Source of the DNA: Homoserinibacter sp. GY 40078 | GTDB lineage: Bacteria > Actinomycetota > Actinomycetes > Actinomycetales > Microbacteriaceae | Direction: 5' to 3' | Assembly (NCBI RefSeq): GCF_008017545.1 | Contig: NZ_VRTZ01000002.1 | Span: 806,001 to 870,000 of the forward strand | Length of the DNA stretch: 64,000 nucleotides | Shown here: in pieces, positions 53,000-62,767 of the stretch | How positions within the stretch are numbered: the stretch's first letter is position 1 | Layout: the number at the start of each line of letters is the position of its first letter | Notes under the pieces: generated by a model | Seen by the model: the letters and a program-made list of their open reading frames with translations, nothing else | Database searches by the model: none | What the model was told of the DNA's origin: nothing | Program-made: the position numbers and the translations under genes

Positions 53000-54234
53000 C
53001 GCAGCTGCTCCCGGGCGCGAGGGTCGTGACGGGCGAACGACAGGACGATGCCCACCGCGAGGAGGGTGGTCACGAGCGAGGAGCCGCCCGCCGAGATGAA
53101 CGGCAGCGGCACACCCAGCACGGGAAGGAGCCCGAGGACCACCGCGATGTTGACGAACGCCTGCCCGATGATCCAGATCATCGCGATCGCGGTCGCGAGC
53201 TTCGCATACGGATCGACCTGGCGACGGATGATGCGCACGAAGCAGATCGCCAATACCACGAACAACGCCACGACGAGCAGGGCACCGATGAGCCCGAGCT
53301 CCTCTCCGATGACGGCGAAGATGAAGTCCGTCTCGGCCTCCGGGAGCCAACTCCACTTGGCGGTCGAATTGCCGAGCCCGACGCCGAAGATCCCGCCGTC
53401 GCCGAGCGCCTGCCATCCCTGCAGCGTCTGGTAGCAGTAGCGGCTCGCGATGTCGGTGCAACCCTCGAACCAGACCGCGAAGCGCTCGCTCCGCGAGTCG
53501 CTCGCCTGCACGGCGATCGCGGCTCCGAGCGAACCCACGATCGTGATGAGCGACACGATGCTGAGCCGCACACCGCCGAAGTAGAGCGAGCCGAGCACCA
53601 TGGCCGCGAGGATCACCGTGGTGCCGAGGTCGTTTCCGAGCATGACGAGCATGATGCCCGCCACCGCGGGAGCGAGCGGCAGCGCGTACTCCCGCCAGTC
53701 CGCTCGCCGCCAGTCGTTGATGATGGGCGCGACGCGCGTGACCACGAGAGCCAGCCAGACGACGAACCCGAGCTTGATGAGCTCGGAGGGCTGCAGGCTG
53801 AACCCTCCGATGTAGAGCCAGTTGTTGTTGTAGAGGCTCTGCCCCGCGCCGACGACTACCACGACCGCCTGCAGCACGAGCGCGCCGATGATGAGGTGCC
53901 AGGCCCACCTCCGCCAGAACGATCGCGGCGCCCGCGCGGCGATCAGCATGAGCGGCACACCGATGAGCGCGAGGATCGCCTGCCGGCTTGCGCGGGCGAA
54001 GAAGTCGCCGTCACTCACCCACGACTCGATCGACGACGACGACAACACCATCACGAGCCCGAAGACGACGAGGAACAGCGTGGTTCCGAGAAGGAGGAAG
54101 TACTCCGGCGTCTCGGCGGCGAAGATGCGGCGGACGACGACGCGCGCGGCCGGGCCGCGGCGGGTCTCGTCAGCTGTCGCCGACGGGTCCGGATCCGGGG
54201 GCGGGTTCGGTCGGGAGGGCCGGGTCGTGGTCAC
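52996..54234 (-). CDS. ftsW: SEDS peptidoglycan polymerase FtsW
   Basis: 412 residues with GTG start and GGGGGAG just upstream. Ten membrane helices. SEDS motifs include YNNNWLYIGGFSLQPSELIKLGFVVWLA, GNDLGTTVILAAM, GVGLGNSTAKWSWLPEAETDFIFAVIGEELG and PFISAGGSSLV. The catalytic Asp lies in the extracellular loop with ETDFIFAV. It polymerises lipid II at the septum with FtsI. Its first 65 bases overlap the 3' end of murD, which is unusually long for this cluster. Confidence 0.95.
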   Translation of the reverse strand: MTTTRPSRPNPPPDPDPSATADETRRGPAARVVVRRIFAAETPEYFLLLGTTLFLVVFGLVMVLSSSSIESWVSDGDFFARASRQAILALIGVPLMLIAARAPRSFWRRWAWHLIIGALVLQAVVVVVGAGQSLYNNNWLYIGGFSLQPSELIKLGFVVWLALVVTRVAPIINDWRRADWREYALPLAPAVAGIMLVMLGNDLGTTVILAAMVLGSLYFGGVRLSIVSLITIVGSLGAAIAVQASDSRSERFAVWFEGCTDIASRYCYQTLQGWQALGDGGIFGVGLGNSTAKWSWLPEAETDFIFAVIGEELGLIGALLVVALFVVLAICFVRIIRRQVDPYAKLATAIAMIWIIGQAFVNIAVVLGLLPVLGVPLPFISAGGSSLVTTLLAVGIVLSFARHDPRAREQLR

Positions 54235-55744
54235 CGTCTCCCCCTTCCAGGTGCCTGCGGACCGCTGCGGCGAAGCGTCGGCCCCGATCCGCGTAGTCCG
54301 TGAACTGATCCATGGAGGCCGCCGCCGGAGCGAGGAGCACCACATCGCCCTCACGGGCGACGGATGCGGCCGCGCGCACGGCGGCGGACATCACATCCTC
54401 AGTCTCCGATCCCTCGACCTCGACGACCGACACGCCGGGCGCGTGTCGCTGGAACGCGAGGCGCAGGGCCGAGCGATCGGCGCCGATCAAGATCGCCGCA
54501 CGCAGCCGGGATGCGTGGCGCTCGACGAGCGGGGCGGGGTCGACGCCCTTCAGCAGGCCGCCTGCGATCCAGACCACCGACTCGGACGCGCGCAGGGCCG
54601 CATCGGCCGCGTGCGCATTGGTGGCCTTGGAGTCGTCGATCCAGCTCACACCGGAGGCGACGGCCACGAGCTCGGTGCGGTGGGCATCCATCCGGAAGCT
54701 GCGCACCGCGTCGCGGATCCGCGCCGGCTCGACACCCGCCGCGCGGGCGAGTGCTGCCGCGGCGAGCACGTTGGCGACCGAGTGCGGCGCGCCGAGTCCC
54801 GCTTCGCGCAGCTCGTCGAGCGTCGCGAGTTCGAGGGCATGGCTGCGCCGCTCCTCGAGGAACGCGCGATCGACCAGAACATCCTCGACGAGCCCGAGAT
54901 CGCTCGGCCCCGGGATGCCGAGGCCGAAGCCGATGGCGCGGCAGCCCTCCTGAACCTCGGCGTCCTCGACGAGTTCTCTCGTCGCGAGATCGCCGGTGTT
55001 GTAGACGCACGCGGCCCGCGTGTTCGCGTAGACGCGCCCCTTCGCGGCGACGTACGCCTCGCGCGAGCCGTGCCAGTCCAGATGATCGTCGGCGATGTTG
55101 AGGCAGACGCTCGCGAGCGGAGCGAGCTCACCTCCCGGATTCCGGTGGGCCCAGTGCAGCTGGTAGCTCGACAGCTCCACCACCAGCACGTCGAAGCCGC
55201 CCGGATCACGGATCGCGTCGAGCACCGGGATACCGATGTTGCCCGCCGGGGCGGCGCGCAGGCCGCCAGCGACGAGCATGTGCGCCGTGAGCTGGGTGGT
55301 GGTGGTCTTGCCGTTCGTGCCCGTGACGAGGATCCACTCCGCCGGGCTGCCATCCGCACGCGTGACCTTGTCGCGGAGTCGCCACGCGAGCTCGATGTCG
55401 CCCCACACGGGCACCCCCGCCTGCGCCGCCCACTCCAGAAGCGGGTGATCCGGGTGATATCCGGGCGACACGACCACGAGTTCCGGGGCGAACTCGAGAA
55501 GCTCGTCGGGCGCGCCCTGATCGTCGGGATGCTCGAGGAAACGCGCCCCGATCACCTCGAGAAGAGACAGGTGCTCCTCGCTCCCGCGTGCAGCGAGCAC
55601 GAGCACGTGGGCGCCGAGCTCGGTCAGGGTATCCGCGACCGAGAAGCCCGTGACCCCGAGCCCGAGGACGGCGACTCGCAGCCCCGACCAGTCGGCACGC
55701 CAGCTGGTCAGGCGCTCCGTCCGGGCGCTCAGCGGCTGATCCAT
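54170..55744 (-). CDS. murD: UDP-N-acetylmuramoyl-L-alanine--D-glutamate ligase
   Basis: 524 residues, longer than typical MurD (~440-480). The N terminus has [19 protein letters not shown]. The ATP loop is [38 protein letters not shown] and [17 protein letters not shown] are specific. It adds D-Glu to UDP-MurNAc-L-Ala. The C-terminal ~20 residues ([19 protein letters not shown]) are disordered and come from the overlap with ftsW. The start overlaps mraY by 16 bases. Confidence 0.95.
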   Translation of the reverse strand: MDQPLSARTERLTSWRADWSGLRVAVLGLGVTGFSVADTLTELGAHVLVLAARGSEEHLSLLEVIGARFLEHPDDQGAPDELLEFAPELVVVSPGYHPDHPLLEWAAQAGVPVWGDIELAWRLRDKVTRADGSPAEWILVTGTNGKTTTTQLTAHMLVAGGLRAAPAGNIGIPVLDAIRDPGGFDVLVVELSSYQLHWAHRNPGGELAPLASVCLNIADDHLDWHGSREAYVAAKGRVYANTRAACVYNTGDLATRELVEDAEVQEGCRAIGFGLGIPGPSDLGLVEDVLVDRAFLEERRSHALELATLDELREAGLGAPHSVANVLAAAALARAAGVEPARIRDAVRSFRMDAHRTELVAVASGVSWIDDSKATNAHAADAALRASESVVWIAGGLLKGVDPAPLVERHASRLRAAILIGADRSALRLAFQRHAPGVSVVEVEGSETEDVMSAAVRAAASVAREGDVVLLAPAAASMDQFTDYADRGRRFAAAVRRHLEGGDGDHDPALPTEPAPGSGPVGDS

Positions 55745-56841
55745 TCGAGGTAGAACGCCCCGACACCCGCCGCGACGAACAGCGCGGCGATGATCCAGAA
55801 GCGCACGACGACCGTGATCTCGGCCCACCCCTTCAGCTCGAAGTGGTGATGCAGCGGACTCATGAGGAACACGCGTCTGCCCGTGCCGTATCTCCACTTC
55901 GTGAGCTTGAAGTACGCACGCTGGATGATGACCGATCCGGTGGTCACGAGGAACAGCCCACCGATGAGGATGAGCAGCAACTCCGTGCGGCTGAGGATCG
56001 CGAGCGCGGCGAGCGAGCCGCCGAGCGCGAGCGAGCCCGTGTCACCCATGAACAGCTGGGCGGGCGAGGTGTTCCACCAGAGGAAGCCGATGAGCGCTCC
56101 GGCGATCGCCGCGGCGACGACCGCGAGGTCCATCGGATCGCGCACGTCGTAGCACTTGTACTTCACGGCCTCATCGATGTTGATGTTGAAGCACGACTGG
56201 TTGAACTGCCAGAACCCGATGAAGATGTAGGCCGAGATCGCGAAGATCGAGGCGCCACTCGCGAGGCCGTCGAGGCCATCGGCGACGTTGACACCGTTCG
56301 ACGCGGACACGGTGATCAGGTTCACCCAGATGAGGAACAGGATCACGCCGATCACCGGACCGAACGCGAAGAGGTCGAGCCAGTGGATGTCGCGTACGCC
56401 CGAGATGTACGTCGAGGCCGGCGTGACGCCGTTCTCATCGGGGAAGTTCATCGCGAGCACCGCGAACACGGTCGCGACGATCGCCTGCCCGGCGATCTTC
56501 GACCATCCGCCGAGCCCGAGGCTGCGCTGCTTGCGGGTCTTCAGGAAGTCGTCGAGGAAGCCGACGAGACCGAGCCCCACCATCATGCCGAGCACGAGCG
56601 TCGCGACCATCGTGAGCGGCGCCTCGGCCACGAGATGACCCACGAGGTAGCCGAGCACCGTGCCGATGATGAAGACGATGCCGCCCATCGTCGGCGTTCC
56701 GCGCTTCGTGTGGTGCGACTGCGGACCGTCGTCGCGGATGAACTGACCCCAGCCCAACCGGCGGAAGAGGCGGATCCACAGCGGCGTCGTGAAGAGCGTG
56801 AAGACGAGCGAGAACGCGCCCGCGACGAGGAGCGCGATCAC
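55729..56841 (-). CDS. mraY: Phospho-N-acetylmuramoyl-pentapeptide transferase
   Basis: 370 residues with about ten membrane helices. Catalytic and Mg2+ motifs are [43 protein letters not shown] and [11 protein letters not shown]. It joins UDP-MurNAc-pentapeptide to undecaprenyl phosphate to form lipid I. The loop around residues 205-225 ([19 protein letters not shown]) has two Cys on the outside. It overlaps both murF (four bases) and murD. Confidence 0.96.
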   Translation of the reverse strand: MIALLVAGAFSLVFTLFTTPLWIRLFRRLGWGQFIRDDGPQSHHTKRGTPTMGGIVFIIGTVLGYLVGHLVAEAPLTMVATLVLGMMVGLGLVGFLDDFLKTRKQRSLGLGGWSKIAGQAIVATVFAVLAMNFPDENGVTPASTYISGVRDIHWLDLFAFGPVIGVILFLIWVNLITVSASNGVNVADGLDGLASGASIFAISAYIFIGFWQFNQSCFNINIDEAVKYKCYDVRDPMDLAVVAAAIAGALIGFLWWNTSPAQLFMGDTGSLALGGSLAALAILSRTELLLILIGGLFLVTTGSVIIQRAYFKLTKWRYGTGRRVFLMSPLHHHFELKGWAEITVVVRFWIIAALFVAAGVGAFYLEWISR

Positions 56842-58253
56842 GAGGTCGCCCCATCGGCGGCGATGCGATCGCCGAGATGACGGAGCCCCGCGGAGTTGGA
56901 CGACTTCACGAGCACGATGTCACCAGGGCGGAGCGTCTCACGGAGCACATCGTAAGCGGCGTCGGCGTCATCCACGAACACCGACTCCCCGTCCCACGAG
57001 CCCTCGAGGCCGGCGGCCGCATGGATGTGGCGGGCGCGTTCCCCCACGACGACGAGCTGACGGATGTCGAGACGCACCGCCAGCCGCCCGATCCGATCGT
57101 GCTCCTCTTGGGCGAGCTCGCCCAGCTCCGCCATCTCGCCGAGCACGGCGACGGTGCGTCGATCGTCGGCGCGCGCGATCTGCGCGAGGGTCTTGAGCGC
57201 GGCAGCGACGGAGTCGGGGCTCGCGTTGTACGCGTCGTTGACGATCGTGACGCCGTCCGCCCGCTGAGTGACCTCCATGCGCCACCGCTCAGCGCGCTCG
57301 AGGCGCTCGAGCGCCCCGACGGCCCGATCGAGGTCGACACCGAGCTCGCGCGCGACCGCCAACGCCGCCAGCGCGTTCATGACGTGGTGCTCGCCGAGGA
57401 TCTGCAGCTGCACCGCGCGTCGCACGTCGTCGACCACGAGGGTGAAGGAGGTGCCGGCGGCAGTCGCCTCGACAGCCTCCGCGCGCACCTCGGCGCCCCG
57501 CGAGAGACCGAAGGTGACGACCCGCGCCGCCGTGCGGCCCGCCATCCGCGCGACGCGCTCGTCGTCGGCGTTGAGGATCGCCACGGCGCTCGCCGGAAGG
57601 TCGACGACCATCTCGGCCTTCGCCTGTTCGGTGGCATCGATCCCGCCGAAGCCGCCCGCGTGCGCAAGGCCGACCTTCAGCACCACGCCGATGTCGGGAC
57701 GCGCGATGGAGACGAGTCGAGCGATCCGTCCCGGTCCGCTCGCGCCCATCTCGACGACGAGGTATCGCGTGTCGTCATCGATGCGGAGCATCGAGATCGG
57801 CGCACCGACCTGGTTGTTGAAGGAATCGCGGGGTGCGACCGTGGGAGCTTCGGCGGCGAGGATCTCGCGGAGCATGTTCTTGGTCGTCGTCTTGCCGTTG
57901 GAGCCCGTGATCCCGACTACCTCCAGGGCGCCACCCGTGCGCACGCGCGCGACGACCTCCCGCGCCAGCGAGCCGAGCGCGTCGAGACCGTCGGCGACGA
58001 CGAGCTGCGGCACCTCCAGGTCGAGCCTCCCGCGGCAGATCACGGCCGCGGCGCCCGCCTCGACCGCAGCGGGCGCGAAGAGATGCCCATCGGTCACCTC
58101 ACCCGGCAGCGCCACGAAGATCGATCCCGGCTGCACGAGACGCGAATCCGTCTCGACGCTGCCCGCGACCACGGCGTCGGGGGCGATCCCCGCCGGGAGC
58201 AGCAGCTCCGCGTCCAGCAGTTCGGCGAGCTCTTCGAGCCGGAACGGGATCAT
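56838..58253 (-). CDS. murF: UDP-N-acetylmuramoyl-tripeptide--D-alanyl-D-alanine ligase
   Basis: 471 residues. The N-terminal domain has [33 protein letters not shown]. The ATP loop is [31 protein letters not shown] and [18 protein letters not shown] are MurF-specific. It adds D-Ala-D-Ala to the tripeptide. GAGGAGAG lies before the ATG at 58253. In many clusters murE sits between ftsI and murF; here only 40 bases separate them, so murE is missing at this place. Confidence 0.95.
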   Translation of the reverse strand: MIPFRLEELAELLDAELLLPAGIAPDAVVAGSVETDSRLVQPGSIFVALPGEVTDGHLFAPAAVEAGAAAVICRGRLDLEVPQLVVADGLDALGSLAREVVARVRTGGALEVVGITGSNGKTTTKNMLREILAAEAPTVAPRDSFNNQVGAPISMLRIDDDTRYLVVEMGASGPGRIARLVSIARPDIGVVLKVGLAHAGGFGGIDATEQAKAEMVVDLPASAVAILNADDERVARMAGRTAARVVTFGLSRGAEVRAEAVEATAAGTSFTLVVDDVRRAVQLQILGEHHVMNALAALAVARELGVDLDRAVGALERLERAERWRMEVTQRADGVTIVNDAYNASPDSVAAALKTLAQIARADDRRTVAVLGEMAELGELAQEEHDRIGRLAVRLDIRQLVVVGERARHIHAAAGLEGSWDGESVFVDDADAAYDVLRETLRPGDIVLVKSSNSAGLRHLGDRIAADGATS

Positions 58254-58293
58254 GCACTCTCCTCGGTTGCGGCGCGCGCGCACCGCGGCGCCA

Positions 58294-60066
58294 TCACCAG
58301 GTGAGGGGGATGCTGGGCGCCGGTTCGGTCGACGGCGGCACTCGGAACGTCTTGATGACCTGCTTGGCGATCGCGTTGAACGTGGGTGCCGCTGCCCGGG
58401 ACGACATAATCGTAGTCGGATAGGCGAAGGTCACCGTGATCGCGTACTGGGGGTCGTCGGCGGGCAGCATGCCCACGACCGACACGATGCGGTCGGATGT
58501 GTACACACCGTTCTTCGCGACCTCCGCGGTGCCGGACTTCGCGGCGATGCGATACCCCGGAACGGCGAGCGTCGGGCCGAGGTGGTAGTTGGTCACCACG
58601 TTCTCGAGGATGTTGATCGTCTGCTTCGCGGCCTTCTCCGAGACGACACGGGTGCCCTCCGGCTCCGGGACATCCGTCCACGTGCCATCGGCGTGCTCGC
58701 ATCCCTCGACGAGGGTCAACGGGATGCGCACGCCTCCGTTGCCGATCGTCTGATACAGGCTCGCCACCTGGGCGCTCGTCGCGGTCATGCCCTGACCGAA
58801 CTGCTGCGTGACCGCCGTGACCGGGTCGGTGTCAGCGACCGAGCGCACGAAGCCGTCGTCCTCCGCGAGGAAGTCCGCGCCGGTGGGCGATCCGAAGCCG
58901 AACGCCTTGAGGTACTCGATGCGCTGCTTGAGGGGCATGAGCTCGGTCATCTGCCCGATGCCGATGTTCGAGGAGTTGACCAGCACGCCCGCAGTCGTGA
59001 ATCGGATCGTGTCGTGCAGCCACGAGTCGTGGATCTCGGCACCGACGGGCAGCCCCTTCGTGTACGCGGAAGGCACGGTGAACTGCGTCGTGGGCGTCAG
59101 CACGCCAGCATCCAGCATGCCGGCGACAGTCGCCGTCTTGATGACCGATCCCGGCTCGTACGGGGCGACGAAGCTGCGCGCTCCCGCATCCTCCGCCTTC
59201 GCGGAGTTCAGATCGTTGGGGTCGATCGTGGGCCAGTCGGCCGCGGCTCGAATCTTCCCGGTCTTGATCTCGACGACGAACGCGGTGCCCCACTTCGCAC
59301 CGATTGCCGTGCCCTGCTCGGCGAGGGCCTGCTGGGTGAACCACTGCAGATCCGAGTCGATCGTCAGGTGGACGGTCCCGCCGTCCTTCGCGGGCTTCTC
59401 GACAACCTCGGAACCGGGCAGTCGCACGCCATCGGCACTCAGCGCGTACTGGACCTCGCCGTTGGTCGAGGCGAGGCACTCGTCCCACTTGAGCTCCGTG
59501 CCCGAAAGGGCGCCGTCGGTGCCCATGAGGCCGATCAGGTTGCCGGCGATGGCACCGTTCGGGTAGCTCCGCGCGGGTTGGGGCTCGCTGTAGACCCACG
59601 GGATGTCGAGGTCGCGCACCGCACGGAACACGTCGAGGGTGACCGACTTCACGAGGTAGACGAATCGCGCGTCGGGATCTTCTGTGAGCGTCGTCGTGAG
59701 TTCCGCGGGATCCGCGCCGGTCAGATCGGCGATCTCCTGAACGGCCTGCTGCAGGCTCACCTTCACGCGAGTCTTCGTGCCGTCGACCTCCTCGACGCGG
59801 TCGAAGTCCGACTCGACCATGTCGGGGGCCGCCGTGATGTTGAACCGGTCGACGCTCGTCGCGAGCACCGTCCCGTTCGCGTCGACGATGTCGCCTCGCG
59901 TGCCCCACAGGGTCGCCGGATACGTCTGCTGCCGGGCGATCTTGCTGAACGTGTCGGCCCGGACGACCTGGATGTCCACGAGCCGCACCGAGAAGATGAC
60001 GACAACGGCGAACACCGCGAGAACGGCGAGCGTCAATCGGCGGCGCGTGCGCCGGGCTTCGATCAC
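58294..60066 (-). CDS. ftsI: Septal class B penicillin-binding protein FtsI (PBP3 type)
   Basis: 590 residues from the GTG at 60066 (AGGAGAG upstream). One membrane helix at about residues 13-33. The PBP dimer domain includes GTRGDIVDANGTVLATS. The transpeptidase domain has the active-site SxxK in YEPGSVIKTAT, SxN in VNSSNIGIG and the third motif as KSGT in AAKSGTAEVAK, with Ser where Thr is more usual. It cross-links septal peptidoglycan with FtsW. It lies 13 bases after ftsL. Confidence 0.95.
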   Translation of the reverse strand: MIEARRTRRRLTLAVLAVFAVVVIFSVRLVDIQVVRADTFSKIARQQTYPATLWGTRGDIVDANGTVLATSVDRFNITAAPDMVESDFDRVEEVDGTKTRVKVSLQQAVQEIADLTGADPAELTTTLTEDPDARFVYLVKSVTLDVFRAVRDLDIPWVYSEPQPARSYPNGAIAGNLIGLMGTDGALSGTELKWDECLASTNGEVQYALSADGVRLPGSEVVEKPAKDGGTVHLTIDSDLQWFTQQALAEQGTAIGAKWGTAFVVEIKTGKIRAAADWPTIDPNDLNSAKAEDAGARSFVAPYEPGSVIKTATVAGMLDAGVLTPTTQFTVPSAYTKGLPVGAEIHDSWLHDTIRFTTAGVLVNSSNIGIGQMTELMPLKQRIEYLKAFGFGSPTGADFLAEDDGFVRSVADTDPVTAVTQQFGQGMTATSAQVASLYQTIGNGGVRIPLTLVEGCEHADGTWTDVPEPEGTRVVSEKAAKQTINILENVVTNYHLGPTLAVPGYRIAAKSGTAEVAKNGVYTSDRIVSVVGMLPADDPQYAITVTFAYPTTIMSSRAAAPTFNAIAKQVIKTFRVPPSTEPAPSIPLTW

Positions 60067-60079
60067 GTTCTCTCCTGCC

Positions 60080-60670
60080 TCAGCGGGTCGTGGGCGACGG
60101 TATCGCGCCCTGTCCGCTCGTCGACGGAACGACACCCGAGCCGGATGACTCGGCGTCTCCGGCGTCTGTCGTGATGGCCGCGTTCTGCGCCGCCTCGATG
60201 TCCTTCAGGTCGATCACGTCGGACCCGTCCGCGAGGACGTTCCCGATGAGATTGCCGCCCTGCCCCACGATCTGTCCGGTCGCGGGCCCCCCGGACCCGA
60301 CAGCCTTCGCCTTCGAGACGTCGAGGAACACGGGGTTGCCGCCGACCACCATGCCCAGCGCATCGGCACCGGCGATGAGGTTCTGGGTCGAGCTCAGGCG
60401 CTCGAGCGACTCCTGGCTCGCGTTCTGGTCACGCTGCAAATCGCGTCGCTCCGTTTGGAGATGCGAGATCTGGTACGCGCCGTCCGCGAGCACCATGCTC
60501 ATTCCCAGCTGCGCGAGCAGGATCACTCCGATGCCTCCGATCGCGACGAGCGCGGCATACAGGCGTGGGCGGGCGCGCTTCTGGGCACGGCTCGGCGCGA
60601 CATCGAGGTGGCGGCGGGGCTCCTGTGTAGGAGCGGATGCCGGCAGGAGCCGGGCTGTGGCGGCGCTCAT
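60080..60670 (-). CDS. ftsL: FtsL-like septum formation protein
   Basis: 196 residues. A ~35-residue basic cytoplasmic part precedes one membrane helix (~38-60: [25 protein letters not shown]). A leucine-zipper-like coiled coil follows (~65-95: [30 protein letters not shown]), then [12 protein letters not shown], typical of FtsL/FtsB. The C-terminal ~90 residues are low complexity. Position between rsmH and ftsI and topology support FtsL; primary sequence conservation is low, as usual. Confidence 0.82.
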   Translation of the reverse strand: MSAATARLLPASAPTQEPRRHLDVAPSRAQKRARPRLYAALVAIGGIGVILLAQLGMSMVLADGAYQISHLQTERRDLQRDQNASQESLERLSSTQNLIAGADALGMVVGGNPVFLDVSKAKAVGSGGPATGQIVGQGGNLIGNVLADGSDVIDLKDIEAAQNAAITTDAGDAESSGSGVVPSTSGQGAIPSPTTR

Positions 60671-61617
60671 GCGGCCTCCGTGATCTTCTCGGCCGCACGG
60701 AGGCGGACGGGGGTGGCGCGCGGGTTCCGCGCACGTTCGTCGTCGTCGGCGAGTTCCGCGCCGCGCACCAGAAGGCGCAGCTCGGGTCGGTGCTCGGGCA
60801 GCTCGACCGGAAGCCCCCGGGGAGCCGTCGACGTCGAGCGGGTCTGCAGGACGCGCTTCACGATGCGGTCCTCGAGGGACTGGTACGCCATCACCACGAT
60901 GCGGCCCCCGGGCCCGAGCGCGTCGACAGCGGCGGGGATCGCGCGTTCGAGCACCGCGAGCTCCTGGTTGACCTCGATCCGGAGTGCCTGGAAGACCCGC
61001 TTCGCCTGGTGCCCGCTTCGACGCGCGGCAGCAGGGGTCGCCTCGTCGATGATCGCCACGAGACGCGCCGAGCTCTCGATCGGCTCCACCTGTCGCGCCT
61101 CGACGATCCGACGGGCGTAGCGGGGCGCGAGCTTCTCCTCGCCGTACTCGTAGAAGATCCGGCGAAGCTCGGATTCGTCGTATTCCGCGAGCACCCGTGC
61201 CGCGGTGAGTTCGGACGTGTCGTCCATCCGCATGTCGAGCGGAGCGTCCCGGGAATAGGCGAAGCCGCGCTCCGGGAGGTCGAGCTGCATGGACGAGACG
61301 CCCAAGTCGAAGAGGATGCCCGCGATGCTCTCGATGCCGAGGTCTGCCAGCACCTGCGGCAGGCCGTCGTAGACGGTGTGGACGAGTTCCACGCGGTCGC
61401 CGAATCGTGCGAGACGCTCAGCGCTCATCGCGAGGGCGTGCCGGTCGCGATCCAGGCCGACGAGGCGCACCTCGGGGAAGCGATCGAGCATCGCCTCGGC
61501 GTGCCCTCCGAGCCCGAGTGTCGCGTCGACGACGACCGCCCCGGGCGAGGCGAGCGCCGGAGCGAGCAGCTCGAGACAACGCTCGAGCAGGACGGGGATG
61601 TGGAGGCGATCGGTCAT
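60667..61617 (-). CDS. rsmH: 16S rRNA (cytosine1402-N4)-methyltransferase RsmH
   Basis: 316 residues. The N terminus [15 protein letters not shown] is followed by SAM motif [46 protein letters not shown] and [37 protein letters not shown]-type sequence lies near the C terminus. It methylates N4 of C1402 in 16S rRNA. It overlaps ftsL by four bases and follows mraZ by 99 bases. Confidence 0.96.
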   Translation of the reverse strand: MTDRLHIPVLLERCLELLAPALASPGAVVVDATLGLGGHAEAMLDRFPEVRLVGLDRDRHALAMSAERLARFGDRVELVHTVYDGLPQVLADLGIESIAGILFDLGVSSMQLDLPERGFAYSRDAPLDMRMDDTSELTAARVLAEYDESELRRIFYEYGEEKLAPRYARRIVEARQVEPIESSARLVAIIDEATPAAARRSGHQAKRVFQALRIEVNQELAVLERAIPAAVDALGPGGRIVVMAYQSLEDRIVKRVLQTRSTSTAPRGLPVELPEHRPELRLLVRGAELADDDERARNPRATPVRLRAAEKITEAA

Positions 61618-61716
61618 GATGCGGGGCCGCTCCCCCGGGTCCGATCCCCATCCGCTGCGACCTGGCACCGGGGAAGGTGTGCCAGGGAGCGCGGCTGAGG
61701 GTCGCACCCGGGGGCG

Positions 61717-62148
61717 CTAGAACAGGCCCGCGATCACCTCCTCGTCGGTGTCGGCGAAGTCGGCCTCGGTGGAGGCGTAGTAGGCCTCCCACGCGGCGGT
61801 GTCCCAGATCTCGGCGCGGTTGCCCGTGCCGATCACGGTGAGCTCGCGCCCCAGGCCCGCGTACTCGCGCAGCATCGCGGGGATCGTCACACGGTGCTGC
61901 TTGTCGGGGATCTCCTGCGAGGCGCCGCTCAAGAGCAGACGGAGGAAGTCGCGACCCTTCTTGCCGGTGACGGGCGCCTGCCGGGCGCGCTCGTGCAGGT
62001 CTTCGAACTCCCGCTGGCTGAACACGTAGATGCAGCGCTCCTGGCCTCGGGTCATCACGACACCGCCGGCGAAGTCGTCCATGAACTTCGCCGGAAGGAT
62101 GATGCGCCCCTTCTCGTCGAGCTTGGGGACGAACGTGCCGAGCAGCAT
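61717..62148 (-). CDS. mraZ: Transcriptional regulator MraZ
   Basis: 143 residues, the usual length. Two AbrB-like DNA-binding repeats are seen: [19 protein letters not shown] (~residues 8-26) and [20 protein letters not shown] (~78-97). MraZ forms oligomeric rings that bind tandem repeats in its own promoter and represses the division and cell-wall cluster. GGGGGAGGG precedes the ATG. The candidate operator repeats are at 62184-62209. Confidence 0.96.
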   Translation of the reverse strand: MLLGTFVPKLDEKGRIILPAKFMDDFAGGVVMTRGQERCIYVFSQREFEDLHERARQAPVTGKKGRDFLRLLLSGASQEIPDKQHRVTIPAMLREYAGLGRELTVIGTGNRAEIWDTAAWEAYYASTEADFADTDEEVIAGLF

Positions 62149-62183
62149 GCCCTCCCCCTTCGCTCCGGCCAGATCCAGGTGTG

Positions 62184-62209
62184 CTCCACTTTACTCCACA
62201 ATCCACCAC
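62184..62209 (-). promoter_or_regulatory. MraZ-box direct repeats overlapping the mraZ promoter
   Basis: On the minus strand three repeats, GTGGTG (62209-62204), GTGGAG (62199-62194) and GTGGAG (62189-62184), are spaced exactly ten bases apart, 36-61 bases before the mraZ ATG. This is the arrangement known for MraZ boxes. A TTGGTT hexamer (62216-62211) and TAAAGT (62193-62188), 17 bases apart, could form the overlapping promoter. Confidence 0.6.
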
Positions 62210-62335
62210 CAACCAAGCAAAATGCGCCCCAGATCGGGGGGTGTCGTACGAAGAGGCCCGAAAACTAAAGGGAAGTAGGGCGTGGAGGAAGGTGGAGGGA
62301 AAAGCGCGCCTCGGGGAGGAAAGCGGGCACAAAAA

Positions 62336-62359
62336 AACGCCGGTCCGAAGACCGGCGTT
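62336..62359 (-). terminator. Rho-independent terminator of the DUF3040 gene
   Basis: Perfect ten-base arms AACGCCGGTC/GACCGGCGTT with four-base loop. On the minus strand the loop is TTCG closed by C-G, an unusually stable tetraloop, followed by a run of seven T (62337-62331). The strongest terminator in the window. It also insulates the mraZ promoter region. Confidence 0.88.
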
Positions 62360-62365
62360 CTCAGC

Positions 62366-62383
62366 GGGCGGCGAAAGCCGCCC
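62366..62383. terminator. Second stem-loop just after the DUF3040 stop
   Basis: Seven-base arms GGGCGGC/GCCGCCC with loop GAAA, three bases after the stop codon on the minus strand. It precedes the main terminator. Confidence 0.5.
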
Positions 62384-62386
62384 GGA

Positions 62387-62683
62387 TCAGCGGTTGTCGC
62401 GGGGACGCGACGGGACCGTGAGACGAAGTGGAGGGGCTGCGACGAGCACGGCACCGCCGAACATCGCGACGAACCCCGCGACCCCGACCAGTGGCTGGCG
62501 CAGAACGACCCCGAGCACCAGCAGCGTCAATCCGATGAGCAGCCCGATGGAGGCGATGACGATCGCGGTGGCGTTGGCACGACCTCGTCGCACACCCACG
62601 GTCGTGACGTCGTCGGCCTCGCTGTGATAGAGATTGCGCTCCATCTCGTCGAGGAGGCGCTGCTCCTGCTCGGAAAGCGGCAT
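62387..62683 (-). CDS. DUF3040 membrane protein
   Basis: 98 residues. The N terminus PLSEQEQRLLDEMERNLYHSEADDV is the DUF3040 hallmark. Two membrane helices follow at about residues 38-58 and 62-82 (AIVIASIGLLIGLTLLVLGV, LVGVAGFVAMFGGAVLVAA). The function is unknown, but the gene commonly borders mraZ in Actinobacteria. AAGGAG lies six bases before the ATG at 62683, which fixes the start. Confidence 0.9.
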   Translation of the reverse strand: MPLSEQEQRLLDEMERNLYHSEADDVTTVGVRRGRANATAIVIASIGLLIGLTLLVLGVVLRQPLVGVAGFVAMFGGAVLVAAPPLRLTVPSRPRDNR

Positions 62684-62733
62684 GTCGTGCTCCTTCAGCC
62701 GTCCGGCGTCAAGCGGTCGCCGGTGCAAACATG

Positions 62734-62739
62734 ATTGTA
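62734..62739 (-). promoter_or_regulatory. Candidate -10 element (TACAAT) of the DUF3040 gene
   Basis: Minus-strand TACAAT lies 50 bases before the ATG at 62683, giving a leader of about 45 bases with a Shine-Dalgarno sequence. It is divergent from the promoter at 62756-62761. Confidence 0.4.
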
Positions 62740-62755
62740 GGCGCGGACGCCTGGC

Positions 62756-62761
62756 TAGGCT
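62756..62761 (+). promoter_or_regulatory. Candidate -10 element (TAGGCT) of the polyprenyl synthase gene
   Basis: TAGGCT ends six bases before the GTG start at 62768. It predicts a leaderless transcript. Confidence 0.42.
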
Positions 62762-62767
62762 AGGTAC

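Noticed and set aside
57268-60174. A 968-codon plus-strand frame opposite murF and ftsI
   Set aside because: It runs across two recognised genes on the other strand and lacks any domain pattern.
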